Position numbers and translations under genes: made by a program | Part shown: piece after piece, positions 24,844 through 32,347 of the stretch | Position numbering within the stretch: the first letter of the stretch is position 1 | Layout of the letters: each line of letters opens with the position of its first letter | The notes under the pieces: model-generated | The model's input: only the letters and a program-made list of their open reading frames with translations | Database searches by the model: none | What the model was told of the DNA's origin: nothing | NCBI RefSeq assembly: GCF_008629675.1 | Contig: NZ_VWOX01000010.1 | Span: forward strand, 281,787-345,786 | Length of the DNA: 64,000 nucleotides | Direction: 5' to 3' | DNA from: Roseiconus nitratireducens | GTDB lineage: Bacteria; Planctomycetota; Planctomycetia; Pirellulales; Pirellulaceae

Positions 24844-25166
24844 CCTGCGACAGCCTGATGCGTCCAAACGTTTTCGTTCATCAAGTAAACATGCTCGGCG
24901 TTCAAGTACCGAGCGAGCGCCGGCAGCTCCTCAGCGGATTTCACTTCGTTGGTTCTCCGGCTGGTTTCGAAGTACTCCGGCATCGCTGGTCGCGGCGACA
25001 GCGAACGCACTTCGCCGCCTTGGATCAATTCGAGGGCTTCTTCCGGAACAAGGTAGCCGGTCGTCAGGATCGGCATCACGTGTTCGGGGTAGCCGTCGAA
25101 ATGAAGGTAGGTTGCCAGGATGGTTTCATCCGGCAAGCAGATGGCGAGGATGGCTCTTGTGGACAT
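24834..25166 (-). CDS. Small phage protein of the accessory array
   Basis: The 110-residue protein begins MSTRAILAICLPDETILATY and contains HFDGYPEHVMPIL. This pattern (STRA-I, then a 'H-DGYP' loop) recurs in hypothetical proteins of many phages; function unknown. It is the last gene of a three-gene minus-strand unit headed by repeat element A. The ribosome-binding site is GGAG, 9 bases upstream of ATG 25166. Confidence 0.75.
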   Translation of the reverse strand: MSTRAILAICLPDETILATYLHFDGYPEHVMPILTTGYLVPEEALELIQGGEVRSLSPRPAMPEYFETSRRTNEVKSAEELPALARYLNAEHVYLMNENVWTHQAVAGYP

Positions 25167-25169
25167 GGA

Positions 25170-25403
25170 TCAATCTCCGAGGGCTTGAGTTGTCGGCATG
25201 CCATCGATCAAGACGACAACATCCGGTGGAATGGAAAGCATCAATGACCGGCCGGTGTCCCAATCGACATCGACTTGAGTCCAACCGTTTTGTGGATACA
25301 CGCCGGCGACCGTGCCGGTGGTGCCGGCGGGAATCGGGTCGGGGTCGTCGGTCATCGAAACCAGGCGGACCCGGTCGCCCGCCCTAAAATTGGCAGCGTT
25401 CAT
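25170..25403 (-). CDS. DUF4314-like small protein
   Basis: The 77-residue protein has 'FRAGDRVRLVSMTDDPDPIP', 'GTTGTVAGV', 'QVDVDWDTGRSLMLSIPPD', an SH3-like beta-barrel pattern matching DUF4314. Function unknown. The start overlaps the stop of the gene upstream, and only 3 bases separate it from the next gene. Confidence 0.8.
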   Translation of the reverse strand: MNAANFRAGDRVRLVSMTDDPDPIPAGTTGTVAGVYPQNGWTQVDVDWDTGRSLMLSIPPDVVVLIDGMPTTQALGD

Positions 25404-25642
25404 TAGTTTCTCATCCCGTTGGTTTCGTCCACCAAGGCGGCGACTTCGGAGAGCTGTGCGTTGATCAAGTTCAAGGCCCAAACGTGCGTCCAACGCAGCG
25501 CTTTGTTGTCCGGCGGGATCATTCGATCGAGTTGCAACTCGATGTGTTGCAGCAAGTCGCGTGAAATTTGGTGTGCGTTGTCGTAGGCCGCGGCCGGTTC
25601 GATCGGCCGCGGAGCCAGGGTTTGAACTTTGGCGTTCTTCAT
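25403..25642 (-). CDS. Small helical hypothetical protein
   Basis: The 79-residue helical protein contains 'LRWTHVWALNLINAQLSEVA'. A similar 'W-HV--L----A-L-E' segment occurs in the 70-residue product of 27583-27795, so the two may be diverged paralogs. It heads the unit behind repeat element A. The leader carries CAACGGAGACACGACG before the ATG, a pattern shared by most genes in this array. Confidence 0.65.
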   Translation of the reverse strand: MKNAKVQTLAPRPIEPAAAYDNAHQISRDLLQHIELQLDRMIPPDNKALRWTHVWALNLINAQLSEVAALVDETNGMRN

Positions 25643-25683
25643 CGTCGTGTCTCCGTTGGGGGAAGATCTTGAAAACCGTATCG

Positions 25684-25730
25684 GTGAACACAGAGAGCCA
25701 TGACGTTTCGCCAGCATCAAGCGAAGCTCG
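25684..25730 (-). promoter_or_regulatory. Accessory-array repeat element, copy A (candidate promoter)
   Basis: On the minus strand, GAGCTTCGCTTGATG is followed 17 bases after the TTGATG box by CTCTCTGTG, with the partial palindrome half CATGG just before it. It is the most diverged of the five copies. It lies about 50 bases upstream of the gene starting at 25642. Confidence 0.55.
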
Positions 25731-25887
25731 CCAAACATTCCAAGGAATATTGAATGTTTCTGGCCGGCCGAAGATGACCGCGACAAACGCCGCGTGTCGG
25801 CGGGCTCCGGTGCGCGGGATGGTCCGCCGCGTCAACGACAAAACGCCCGGACGCTACCAACGTCGGGCGTTGTCGGCGGCGTTGGGT

Positions 25888-26118
25888 TTAGAACCCGAGC
25901 GGCACCAAGACATGGGCGTTTGCGCCCGTGACATCAAATTCTTTGCCGGTCGTCGTCCGCGCGAGAATCCGATTCCCGCGGCGGACCAGAGATTTCACCG
26001 TGCCGGGCTCGAACCGGCCACCGATGCTTCGCAGTTCATAACCCATGTCGGGTTCCGGCCCGGCGGTTTCGCCATCGGCCAGGTCATCAACTTCGCGTAT
26101 GTCGCCAATGAATTTCAT
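25888..26118 (-). CDS. Small hypothetical protein of the accessory array
   Basis: The 76-residue protein has 'YELRSIGGRFEPGTVKSLVR' and 'RTTTGKEFDVTGANAHVLVP', mostly beta. It is unrecognised. A strong AAAGGAGG lies 8 bases before ATG 26118, unlike the GGAGA leaders of its neighbours. It follows the gene at 26134 closely (15 bases) and is probably co-transcribed with it. Confidence 0.7.
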   Translation of the reverse strand: MKFIGDIREVDDLADGETAGPEPDMGYELRSIGGRFEPGTVKSLVRRGNRILARTTTGKEFDVTGANAHVLVPLGF

Positions 26119-26133
26119 CGCCGTTGCCTCCTT

Positions 26134-26616
26134 TCAAGTCCGCACCGTAAACCGGCCGCGCTCGGTCTTGACGAACCGGCTTTCGTCGCCGTTCTTCAAG
26201 TCGCGGAGGATGGCCGAGTACAGCGTCGCGTGCGGCGTCTTGCCTCCGGGGCTTTGCCAAAGGTTCTGTTCTTCCATGGCGGCGATCATTTCTTGGGCGT
26301 TCATCGGTTCCGGTGCATCGGCCAAGACTTGCAAGGCGGCTTTGACACAGGAAAGCTTCTTCTCACCGGCGGGCTTCGCAGTTTCGGCTTTTGCCTTCTT
26401 CTTCAACACCCGCTTGGTCGAGCGGGCGTCCGTCGTTGCCGACGGGACTGGCCCGCGAAGTCGGCCGGCGGTTTTGATTCGCACCTTTTTGCCGGTCGAA
26501 AGATTGGTCGCGTCCCAACCGCCGCTCGGGTGTTCTGCGTCGATCCGGACCGTGACCACTTTGTTGGTCACCTTCGATTGGTATTCGCCGCCGATCGTTA
26601 CGTCTGCCTTGTTCAT
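26134..26616 (-). CDS. HARE-HTH winged-helix domain protein
   Basis: The 160-residue protein has a basic N-terminal half and a C-terminal module 'CVKAALQVLADAPEPMNAQE', MIAAMEEQNLW, 'TPHATLYSAILRDLKN', 'RFVKTERGRFTVRT'. This matches the HARE-HTH winged helix found in restriction enzymes, RNA polymerase delta and chromatin proteins. It probably binds DNA and may regulate this array. The ATG at 26616 follows CGGAGAAACGAA. Confidence 0.8.
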   Translation of the reverse strand: MNKADVTIGGEYQSKVTNKVVTVRIDAEHPSGGWDATNLSTGKKVRIKTAGRLRGPVPSATTDARSTKRVLKKKAKAETAKPAGEKKLSCVKAALQVLADAPEPMNAQEMIAAMEEQNLWQSPGGKTPHATLYSAILRDLKNGDESRFVKTERGRFTVRT

Positions 26617-26718
26617 TTCGTTTCTCCGTTTCGTCATTCGATGCGTGGCTGCCATCGTCAGGCCGCGGGTACCGCCCCGCGACGACGCCGGAATCCGTCC
26701 CGGCGTTTCGGCTTTCGT

Positions 26719-26970
26719 TCAAACCGCCGCGCCCAGGTTGCTTTTGCGAAGCAGGTCGTACATCTGAATGAAGAGGTAGTGTTCCTCCAAAAGCGGGCCT
26801 TCCGGGCCGACATCTGCGTCGGCGTTTTCCAAGGCGTCGGCGAGCGGTTTGAGGTGATCGCCGATGGCGTGGAAGGCGTCGCGGATTTCTTGGTAGGTCG
26901 CCGGGTCGAGGGTTTGCATCGCGGTGCGAAGGGCGGCGGCTTTGTTGTTCTGGGGTTTGTTCATGGCCAT
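26719..26970 (-). CDS. Small hypothetical protein of the accessory array
   Basis: The 83-residue helical protein starts MAMNKPQNNKAAALRTAMQT; unrecognised. It lies behind repeat element B with a CCGGAGACCAAACG leader. Confidence 0.6.
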   Translation of the reverse strand: MAMNKPQNNKAAALRTAMQTLDPATYQEIRDAFHAIGDHLKPLADALENADADVGPEGPLLEEHYLFIQMYDLLRKSNLGAAV

Positions 26971-27020
26971 CGTTTGGTCTCCGGTGTGAAGGTTGGTTTT
27001 CGTTTCGCCCCGTCGGCGTG

Positions 27021-27067
27021 TGACACATGGAGCCATGGAAATCACAGCAACTCAAGCGAGACTCGGC
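27021..27067 (-). promoter_or_regulatory. Accessory-array repeat element, copy B (candidate promoter)
   Basis: It contains the perfect palindrome CATGG-AG-CCATG (27026-27037). On the minus strand CTCGCTTGAGT lies upstream, with 17 bases between TTGAGT and CTCCAT. It lies about 55 bases upstream of the gene starting at 26970. Confidence 0.62.
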
Positions 27068-27132
27068 AGGAATCCGCAGGCGTTTTCGCAGCTTTTCGCA
27101 AAGCTGCGATAACTCCCGAGGCACGGGCGAAT

Positions 27133-27351
27133 TCAGCCGTGAATGTTTTTCTGGAACTTTGCGGCCAGCCCGTCGATCGCGTCGTGAAGGTCATCGAGTT
27201 CGCCGAAATAGCGGTCGAACTTTTCGGGTTCGGCCGCTTCGAGGATCGGCATGTCTTTGACCGCCGCGTGCAGTTGCTCGATCAGTTCGAGCGTCGCGGT
27301 GCGTGCGTAAAGAAGGTCAGCTGTGCTGGGTCGGGTCTTTGCGGTTGCCAT
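27133..27351 (-). CDS. Small hypothetical protein of the accessory array
   Basis: The 72-residue acidic, helical protein contains 'FDRYFGELDDLHDAIDGLAA'; unrecognised. It lies behind repeat element C with an ACAGAGACACACGC leader. Confidence 0.6.
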   Translation of the reverse strand: MATAKTRPSTADLLYARTATLELIEQLHAAVKDMPILEAAEPEKFDRYFGELDDLHDAIDGLAAKFQKNIHG

Positions 27352-27390
27352 GCGTGTGTCTCTGTTGGCGAGAAAAGAATTCGTTTCGGT

Positions 27391-27433
27391 GACACAGATG
27401 AGCCATGGATCTTGCGGAAGCTCAAGCGAAGTT
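27391..27433 (-). promoter_or_regulatory. Accessory-array repeat element, copy C (candidate promoter)
   Basis: Minus-strand CTTCGCTTGAGC, 17 bases, then CTCATCTGTGTCACC. The palindrome is degenerate (CAGATGAGCCATGG on the plus strand), but the TTGA spacing is exactly kept. It lies about 45 bases upstream of the gene at 27351. Confidence 0.6.
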
Positions 27434-27582
27434 CAAACAAAACTTTCAGCTTTCCTTCCGTCGGCGACGTTGCGGCGTGTCGGCCGCCATCGAAGGTCTG
27501 GCAAGTGATGCCGACAACGACGAATCGCCGCAACGTTGGGCAAACGTCGCGGCGTGGGGTGCGAAGGCCGAAGGCCGGCGAG

Positions 27583-27795
27583 CTAGTTGCCGTCGTCTTC
27601 CGGCTCGTTTGGTTCGAGCAATTCGGCAAGCCGCGCGGCGTAGTGGCGAAGCGTACCAACGTGGTCCCAACCGATCCGCGTATCGCCGCCGGGTGCGGGT
27701 TGGTCTTCGATCATTTGCCGAACGGCTTCGGCCAACCGCAATGCGTCGGCGTGAGCGGCAACGTAGGCGTCTTTGAGGATTTGATTTTGGTTCAT
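27583..27795 (-). CDS. Small helical hypothetical protein
   Basis: The 70-residue protein (MNQNQILKDAYVAAHADALR...) has a 'GWDHVGTLRHYAARLAELLE' segment similar to the 79-residue product of 25403-25642. Unrecognised. It lies downstream of the gene at 27868, probably in the same transcript. Confidence 0.6.
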   Translation of the reverse strand: MNQNQILKDAYVAAHADALRLAEAVRQMIEDQPAPGGDTRIGWDHVGTLRHYAARLAELLEPNEPEDDGN

Positions 27796-27867
27796 CGTTC
27801 GTCCTTTGGCTCGAATGGAAGAAGGCCGGCGGCGTTGTTCGCGCCGCCGGCCGGTTCGGTGTCGCGG

Positions 27868-28143
27868 TTAACAATCGCGGCAGGTTTCCCAGGCCCGTTT
27901 GCTTCCGTAACAAATCTGCCCGCCTTCGACGATGTAGACGGTCGCGTCTTCGGCGACGTCTTGGTCGTCCGCGAATTCGTGTGGATCGTCGTGTTCCGCT
28001 TCGTTCATCTCCGCGCCGCTGGTCACGCCAGCGATTCGGTTTTCGAAGGGCCAGTTTTGTTGCGTCATCAAACGCACCTCCGCGTCGTCGCCGTGCTCTT
28101 CGCGGTACTCGTTCAAAAGGTCGATCAGTTCGGCGATGGTCAT
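27868..28143 (-). CDS. Small acidic hypothetical protein
   Basis: The 91-residue protein begins MTIAELIDLLNEYREEHGDD and ends YIVEGGQICYGSKRAWETCRDC. The N-terminus resembles small phage/plasmid proteins with the 'ELI-LL-----GDDAEVRL' pattern; function unknown. It lies behind repeat element D with a CAACGGAGAAACAAAC leader. Confidence 0.7.
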   Translation of the reverse strand: MTIAELIDLLNEYREEHGDDAEVRLMTQQNWPFENRIAGVTSGAEMNEAEHDDPHEFADDQDVAEDATVYIVEGGQICYGSKRAWETCRDC

Positions 28144-28184
28144 GTTTGTTTCTCCGTTGGGGTGAATGGAAAACCGTCTTTCGA

Positions 28185-28235
28185 TGACGACATGGAGCCA
28201 TGCGAAACGAAACACAGCAAGCCGATCCTGCCAGC
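28185..28235 (-). promoter_or_regulatory. Accessory-array repeat element, copy D (candidate promoter)
   Basis: Perfect palindrome CATGG-AG-CCATG at 28191-28202. On the minus strand CGGCTTGCTG lies upstream, 17 bases separating TTGCTG from CTCCATGTC. It lies about 48 bases before the ATG at 28143. Confidence 0.62.
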
Positions 28236-28428
28236 AATTCGCAGGCTTTTTGCAGGTTTCTGGACGCCGCCGACGTGGCCACACGTTTGGGCGTGTTGCG
28301 TTGCGGAAAACGCTCGCCCGCTACCTACTACCTATGCCGTTTCGCGGCGACGGTGCCCGACGTGGCCGCACAAAACGAAGAAACGCCGCGGGGTCAATCG
28401 CGGCGTTGATGTGGTTGCCCGTCGGCGT

Positions 28429-29289
28429 TTAGATCGCCCGGTCGTATTTGCGGGCCATTTCCAAAAGCTTCTTTTTGATCGGTTTCCAATCGCACGTTTG
28501 TTCGCCGCTGGAAAGTTCGCCGAAGCGTTTGTTTCGAAGGTCGCCCTTGTACCAACCCTTCGTCCAACCGAGTCGGTAGAAGAGCCGGTTGAGTTCCGTT
28601 TCCCCTTCGCCGGCACCCTGTCGGTCCCAGCAAGACTTGGTGCCGGGCTTTTTGGCGTAGTCCCAACCCGAGCAGCGTTTGCTGGTCAATGCGAGTTCGA
28701 CCAAACCGAGTACCAATTGCAGGTAGCCGGCGATCTTGTCTTTATTCAAACTGCCGGCGAAGGCCCTGATCTCAATGCGGTTCCGGCCGCGGGCAAGGTG
28801 CGTCAAATTCAAAAGGTGGTAGCGGTCCGATTCGCATTGGCGTTTCGCGGCGTCTTTGTTGCCGTAGTCTTTAATGCGTTTTGCCCAGCGGTTCTGTTCG
28901 CGTCGTCGCGTTCCAGTCGAAGCGTAGATGGCTCGTTCGTGGTTGCCGATTAGCGAAATCAATCGGGCGAGCGCTGCGGCGTCGTTACCGAAGCTGACAG
29001 TCAGATGAAGACCTGTTGAGAAATTGACTCTCCCACCGCGAGCCGTGATCGCGTCGACCGCAGTCAGGACGCTTTGCAATCCTTCGTACCCGCGAAGGAC
29101 CGGCGAAACGAACTCGCATCCTTTGCGGTTGGGGGCCAGCGTTTGAATGCTCGAATCTCGTTCGGCTTTCCAACCCGTTGGCAGCCAAGATACCGGCAAC
29201 CCGTTGTGGTATCCGCCGATCGGCGTGGGGTCGGTTGCCGGAATCGTCGTTTCCAATTCAATCCCAAACTGAATGTCGTTGGCGTTCAT
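28429..29289 (-). CDS. Amidoligase-family (COOH-NH2 ligase-like) enzyme
   Basis: The 286-residue protein matches the putative amidoligase family, a glutamine-synthetase/gamma-glutamylcysteine-ligase fold. It shows FGIELETTIPA with paired acidic residues near the start, 'CEFVSPVLRGYEG', 'GLHLTVSFG', 'RYHLLNLTH' and 'RIEIRAFAGSLN'. Members form amide or isopeptide bonds between carboxyls and amines, and phage and element copies are suspected to modify peptides or peptidoglycan. It is the largest gene of the array, behind repeat element E, with a CGGAGACACAAAC leader. Its substrate is unknown. Confidence 0.82.
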   Translation of the reverse strand: MNANDIQFGIELETTIPATDPTPIGGYHNGLPVSWLPTGWKAERDSSIQTLAPNRKGCEFVSPVLRGYEGLQSVLTAVDAITARGGRVNFSTGLHLTVSFGNDAAALARLISLIGNHERAIYASTGTRRREQNRWAKRIKDYGNKDAAKRQCESDRYHLLNLTHLARGRNRIEIRAFAGSLNKDKIAGYLQLVLGLVELALTSKRCSGWDYAKKPGTKSCWDRQGAGEGETELNRLFYRLGWTKGWYKGDLRNKRFGELSSGEQTCDWKPIKKKLLEMARKYDRAI

Positions 29290-29326
29290 GTTTGTGTCTC
29301 CGAAAGGCGTGTGAATTCGTTTGTTG

Positions 29327-29375
29327 AATGCACATGGAGCCATGCGTTTCGGGACACCTCAAGCGAAGCTCGGCA
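29327..29375 (-). promoter_or_regulatory. Accessory-array repeat element, copy E (candidate promoter)
   Basis: Perfect palindrome CATGG-AG-CCATG at 29333-29344. On the minus strand CGAGCTTCGCTTGAGG lies upstream, 17 bases separating TTGAGG from CTCCATGTG. It lies in the divergent gap (29290-29539) between the amidoligase and packaging genes and could influence both. Confidence 0.62.
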
Positions 29376-29539
29376 GTAATGTTTCAGTAATTTCCACCTT
29401 TCTTTTCATCGCCACACGCGGCCAGTTTTGCCCCGACGTGGCCGGCCGAGACATGCGGCCGAACATGCCAAACATGCGTCCGATCGCGACAGTTGCCGAT
29501 GTGTTGGCCGTGTCGCGATTCCTCCCAAAGAATCCGGTC

Positions 29540-29746
29540 ATGGAAGACAAACCGAAGCCCGCAAACCCGAATCGGCTGACGCCAGCAGAACTCGCCACGT
29601 TGTTATCGAACCGTCGAAAGAAACGCGTCGAAGTCACAAATATCCAGGCTGACATTGAGGCCGGCGCACCGACCAACTCCGACGGCACGATCAGCCTCGT
29701 TGCGTATGCCGCTTGGCTCTTGCAGGAGAAACATCGTGGCAGTTGA
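29540..29746 (+). CDS. Small DNA-binding-like protein, possible terminase small subunit
   Basis: The 68-residue protein has 'NRLTPAELATLLSNRRKKRV' and 'ADIEAGAPTNSDGTISLVAY' then AAWLL. The same pattern (helix, gap, 'GDGTHVDLLRFTAWLI') recurs at the N-terminus of the terminase encoded directly after it. A role in DNA recognition for packaging is plausible but unproven. It overlaps the terminase start by 11 bases. The frame is open upstream of ATG 29540, but that part does not look like protein. Confidence 0.6.
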   Translation: MEDKPKPANPNRLTPAELATLLSNRRKKRVEVTNIQADIEAGAPTNSDGTISLVAYAAWLLQEKHRGS

Positions 29747-32003
29747 CCTGTTGAAGATGCGGCCGAGCGAATGTTGTCGGACGCTCAACAGCACGCCGCT
29801 CGGTACCGTGCTGACCGATCGGCAGTTGTATCGCTATCGAACCGAAGCCGGCGTGTTGATCGGTGATGGAACCCATGTCGATCTCCTCCGCTTCACTGCG
29901 TGGCTCATTGATAAACGCCATGTTCCGAAACCGCCGGCGGATGCCGACCCGTATGCGAAGGTCAAAGAGAAGGCACGTGCCCGCAACGCCGCCGTGGCTC
30001 TCGCCGGACGAGACATCGGCGACCTTCCAACCGTCGAAGATCCAGAGCGGAAAGCGAGAGCGGCCGGCTCGTTTCGCTTCTTCTGTGAAACCTATTTCAA
30101 ATTGACCTTCCATCTCGATTGGTCGCCGGACCACATCAAGGTCATTAACAAGATCGAAGAAGCGGTCGTTCGCGGCGGGCTGTTTGCACTTGCTATGGCT
30201 CGCGGAAGTGGGAAAAGCTCACTCGCCGAGGTCGCCTGCATTTGGGCGGTGCTCAACGGCTACTGCGACTTCGTTTGTTTGATTGGCAGCGACGAAGGCC
30301 ACGCCTGCGATATGCTTGATTCGATCAAGACCGAACTCGACGCCAACGAATTGCTGCTGGCCGACTATCCCGAGGTCTGCTTTCCAATCCAGGCGTTGGA
30401 CGGCATCTCGAACCGCGCCAACGGACAACTCTATCAGGGCAAGCGAACGCAGATCGGTTGGACGGCGAAAGAGATCGTTTTGCCCACGGTCGCCGGGAGC
30501 AAAGCGAGCGGCGCGATCATCAAGGTCGCCGGCCTGACCGGTCGCATCCGCGGGATGAAATTCAAACGTCCCGATGGCAAAACCGTTCGACCATCGCTAG
30601 TTGTACTAGATGACCCGCAGACCGACGAATCGGCTCGATCGTTATCGCAATGTGCAAACCGGGAAGCGATCCTCGCCGGCGCGGTGCTGGGTCTTGCCGG
30701 CCCAGGCAAAAAGATCTCCGGCATCATGCCATGCACGGTGATTCGTCCCGGCGACATGGCCGACAACATTCTCGACCGCGAAAAACACCCTGAGTGGAAT
30801 GGCGAACGCACGCGTATGGTCGACTCGTTCCCGACCAACGAAACGCTATGGCAACGCTACGCGGAGATCCGCAGCGAAGGACTTCGCGCGGGTGATGGTG
30901 GTGAAGCTGGCACCGAATTCTATCGCCAGAACCAAGTTGAGATGGACGCCGGCGCTTCCGTGTCGTGGAAGGAACGTTTCAACGAGGACGAACTGTCCGC
31001 GATCCAACACGCAATGAATTTGAAACTGCAAGACGAAGCAGCGTTCTTCGCCGAGTATCAAAACGAACCGCTGCCAGAGGAAACGGTCGGAGCAGACCAA
31101 CTGAACGCCGATCAAGTCGCCGCCAAGATCAACAACATGCCGCGTCGATCAGTGCCAATCGCCGGCAACCATCTCACCGCGTTCATCGACGTTCAAGGCA
31201 AACTGCTATTTTACGTCGTCGGAGCGTGGGAGGACGATTTCACTGGCTACGTCGTCGACTATGGAACCTATCCCGATCAACAACGCACACACTTCACACT
31301 CCGTGACGCCCGCCACACGCTCGAAAATGCAAGCGAAGGCACCGGTCTCGAGGGCAGCATCTATGCCGGCCTCGAATCGCTGACGGATGAGCTACTTGGT
31401 CGCGAGTGGCAACGCGATGACGGCGCGGCAATGAAGATCGGCCGCTGTCTAATTGACGCCAACTGGGGTCATTCAACGAACGTGGTCTACCAATTTTGCC
31501 GGCAAAGCCCACACGCTTCGATCTTGCTCCCCTCGCATGGCCGTTTCGTCGGAGCGTCTTCAAACCCCTTCAGCGAATACAAACGCCGACCGGGCGATCG
31601 AGTTGGTTTGAATTGGCGAGTGCCCTCCATCAATGGCAAACGAGCAATCCGCCATGTGATCTACGACACGAATTGGTGGAAATCCTTCACGCACGCAAGA
31701 TTGGCCGTTGCGATGGGCGATCGTGGATGCCTATCGATCTTCGGCGACCGGCCTGAGATGCATCGCATGTTCGCCGAGCAAGTGACGGCCGAGTATTTCG
31801 TGAGAACCGAAGGGCGTGGAAGGACGGTGGATGAGTGGAAATCTCGGCCGGAGCAGCCCGATAACCACTGGCTCGATTGCTTGGTCGGTTGCGCGGTTGG
31901 TGCATCCATGCAGGGAGCTCTGTTGTTTGGTACCGACATCCCGACCGCCCCCCAACGAAAACGGGTGAGCTTCAAGGAAATGCAGCAACGTCGTCGAAGT
32001 TGA
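29736..32003 (+). CDS. Terminase large subunit (GpA-like)
   Basis: The 755-residue packaging motor has an N-terminal about-60-residue module resembling the preceding small protein. An ATPase domain follows with Walker A 'MARGSGKSSLAEVAC' (about residues 150-165) and Walker B 'PSLVVLDDPQTDE'. A nuclease half has 'TAFIDVQGKLLFYVVGAWED' and 'CLIDANWGHST' as probable metal-binding strands. It resembles lambda GpA-type terminases. The start is GTG 29736, inside the end of the small gene. A small inverted repeat, CCCGAGAA-TTT-TTCTTGGG, follows the stop. Confidence 0.9.
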   Translation: MAVDLLKMRPSECCRTLNSTPLGTVLTDRQLYRYRTEAGVLIGDGTHVDLLRFTAWLIDKRHVPKPPADADPYAKVKEKARARNAAVALAGRDIGDLPTVEDPERKARAAGSFRFFCETYFKLTFHLDWSPDHIKVINKIEEAVVRGGLFALAMARGSGKSSLAEVACIWAVLNGYCDFVCLIGSDEGHACDMLDSIKTELDANELLLADYPEVCFPIQALDGISNRANGQLYQGKRTQIGWTAKEIVLPTVAGSKASGAIIKVAGLTGRIRGMKFKRPDGKTVRPSLVVLDDPQTDESARSLSQCANREAILAGAVLGLAGPGKKISGIMPCTVIRPGDMADNILDREKHPEWNGERTRMVDSFPTNETLWQRYAEIRSEGLRAGDGGEAGTEFYRQNQVEMDAGASVSWKERFNEDELSAIQHAMNLKLQDEAAFFAEYQNEPLPEETVGADQLNADQVAAKINNMPRRSVPIAGNHLTAFIDVQGKLLFYVVGAWEDDFTGYVVDYGTYPDQQRTHFTLRDARHTLENASEGTGLEGSIYAGLESLTDELLGREWQRDDGAAMKIGRCLIDANWGHSTNVVYQFCRQSPHASILLPSHGRFVGASSNPFSEYKRRPGDRVGLNWRVPSINGKRAIRHVIYDTNWWKSFTHARLAVAMGDRGCLSIFGDRPEMHRMFAEQVTAEYFVRTEGRGRTVDEWKSRPEQPDNHWLDCLVGCAVGASMQGALLFGTDIPTAPQRKRVSFKEMQQRRRS

Positions 32004-32040
32004 TCGCCCGAGAATTTTTCTTGGGACGCCATCGTGACAA

Positions 32041-32060
32041 ATCGCATAGCTAAGAAAGGG
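32041..32060 (+). promoter_or_regulatory. 20-base module element, copy 3 (candidate phage promoter)
   Basis: Exact copy of ATCGCATAGCTAAGAAAGGG with TTGGGACGCCATCG upstream at the same distance as in copy 2. It precedes the head-gene module; the ATG is 30 bases downstream. A short inverted repeat that may terminate the terminase transcript lies just upstream. Confidence 0.68.
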
Positions 32061-32090
32061 AGGGTGATCGTTTTCTTAGGGCGAATCTCA

Positions 32091-32288
32091 ATGCCAGACA
32101 ACCTCGAAGAAGAAATTCGCGAAAACGCCGCCGGCCCCGCAAAAGCATCCGGCGATGCGGGCAGTGTCGAGCAACACAAGCTGCAAGATCAGATCGCAGC
32201 CGACAAACACCTCGCCGGCAAGAAGGCCGTCTCGAAACCGCATCGCGGACTTCGCTTCAGCAAGATCGTGCCGCCATCGGCCGGCTGA
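32091..32288 (+). CDS. Small protein upstream of portal (gpW-position)
   Basis: The 65-residue charged protein begins MPDNLEEEIRENAAGPAKAS. Its position between terminase and lambda-type portal corresponds to that of gpW-like joining proteins, but the sequence looks disordered and the 'GPAKASGDAGSVEQH' centre has a linker character. It is the first gene after the third 20-base element. Confidence 0.65.
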   Translation: MPDNLEEEIRENAAGPAKASGDAGSVEQHKLQDQIAADKHLAGKKAVSKPHRGLRFSKIVPPSAG

Positions 32289-32347
32289 TCGTTGAATCCA
32301 ACACCAACCCACAGGGCTGCCGGGGACGGCAACAGGAAATAGCACGG

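Noticed and set aside
25561..28953. A very long open frame (over 1100 codons) on the plus strand opposite the accessory array
   Set aside because: Its translation has no recognisable motifs and is low in typical secondary-structure patterns. The opposite strand has a series of short genes with ribosome-binding sites, shared promoter elements and recognisable families, so the long frame is a shadow.
29321..29539. Longer N-terminus for the small packaging gene
   Set aside because: The upstream part runs through repeat element E and its translation is not protein-like; ATG 29540 starts the conserved-looking region.
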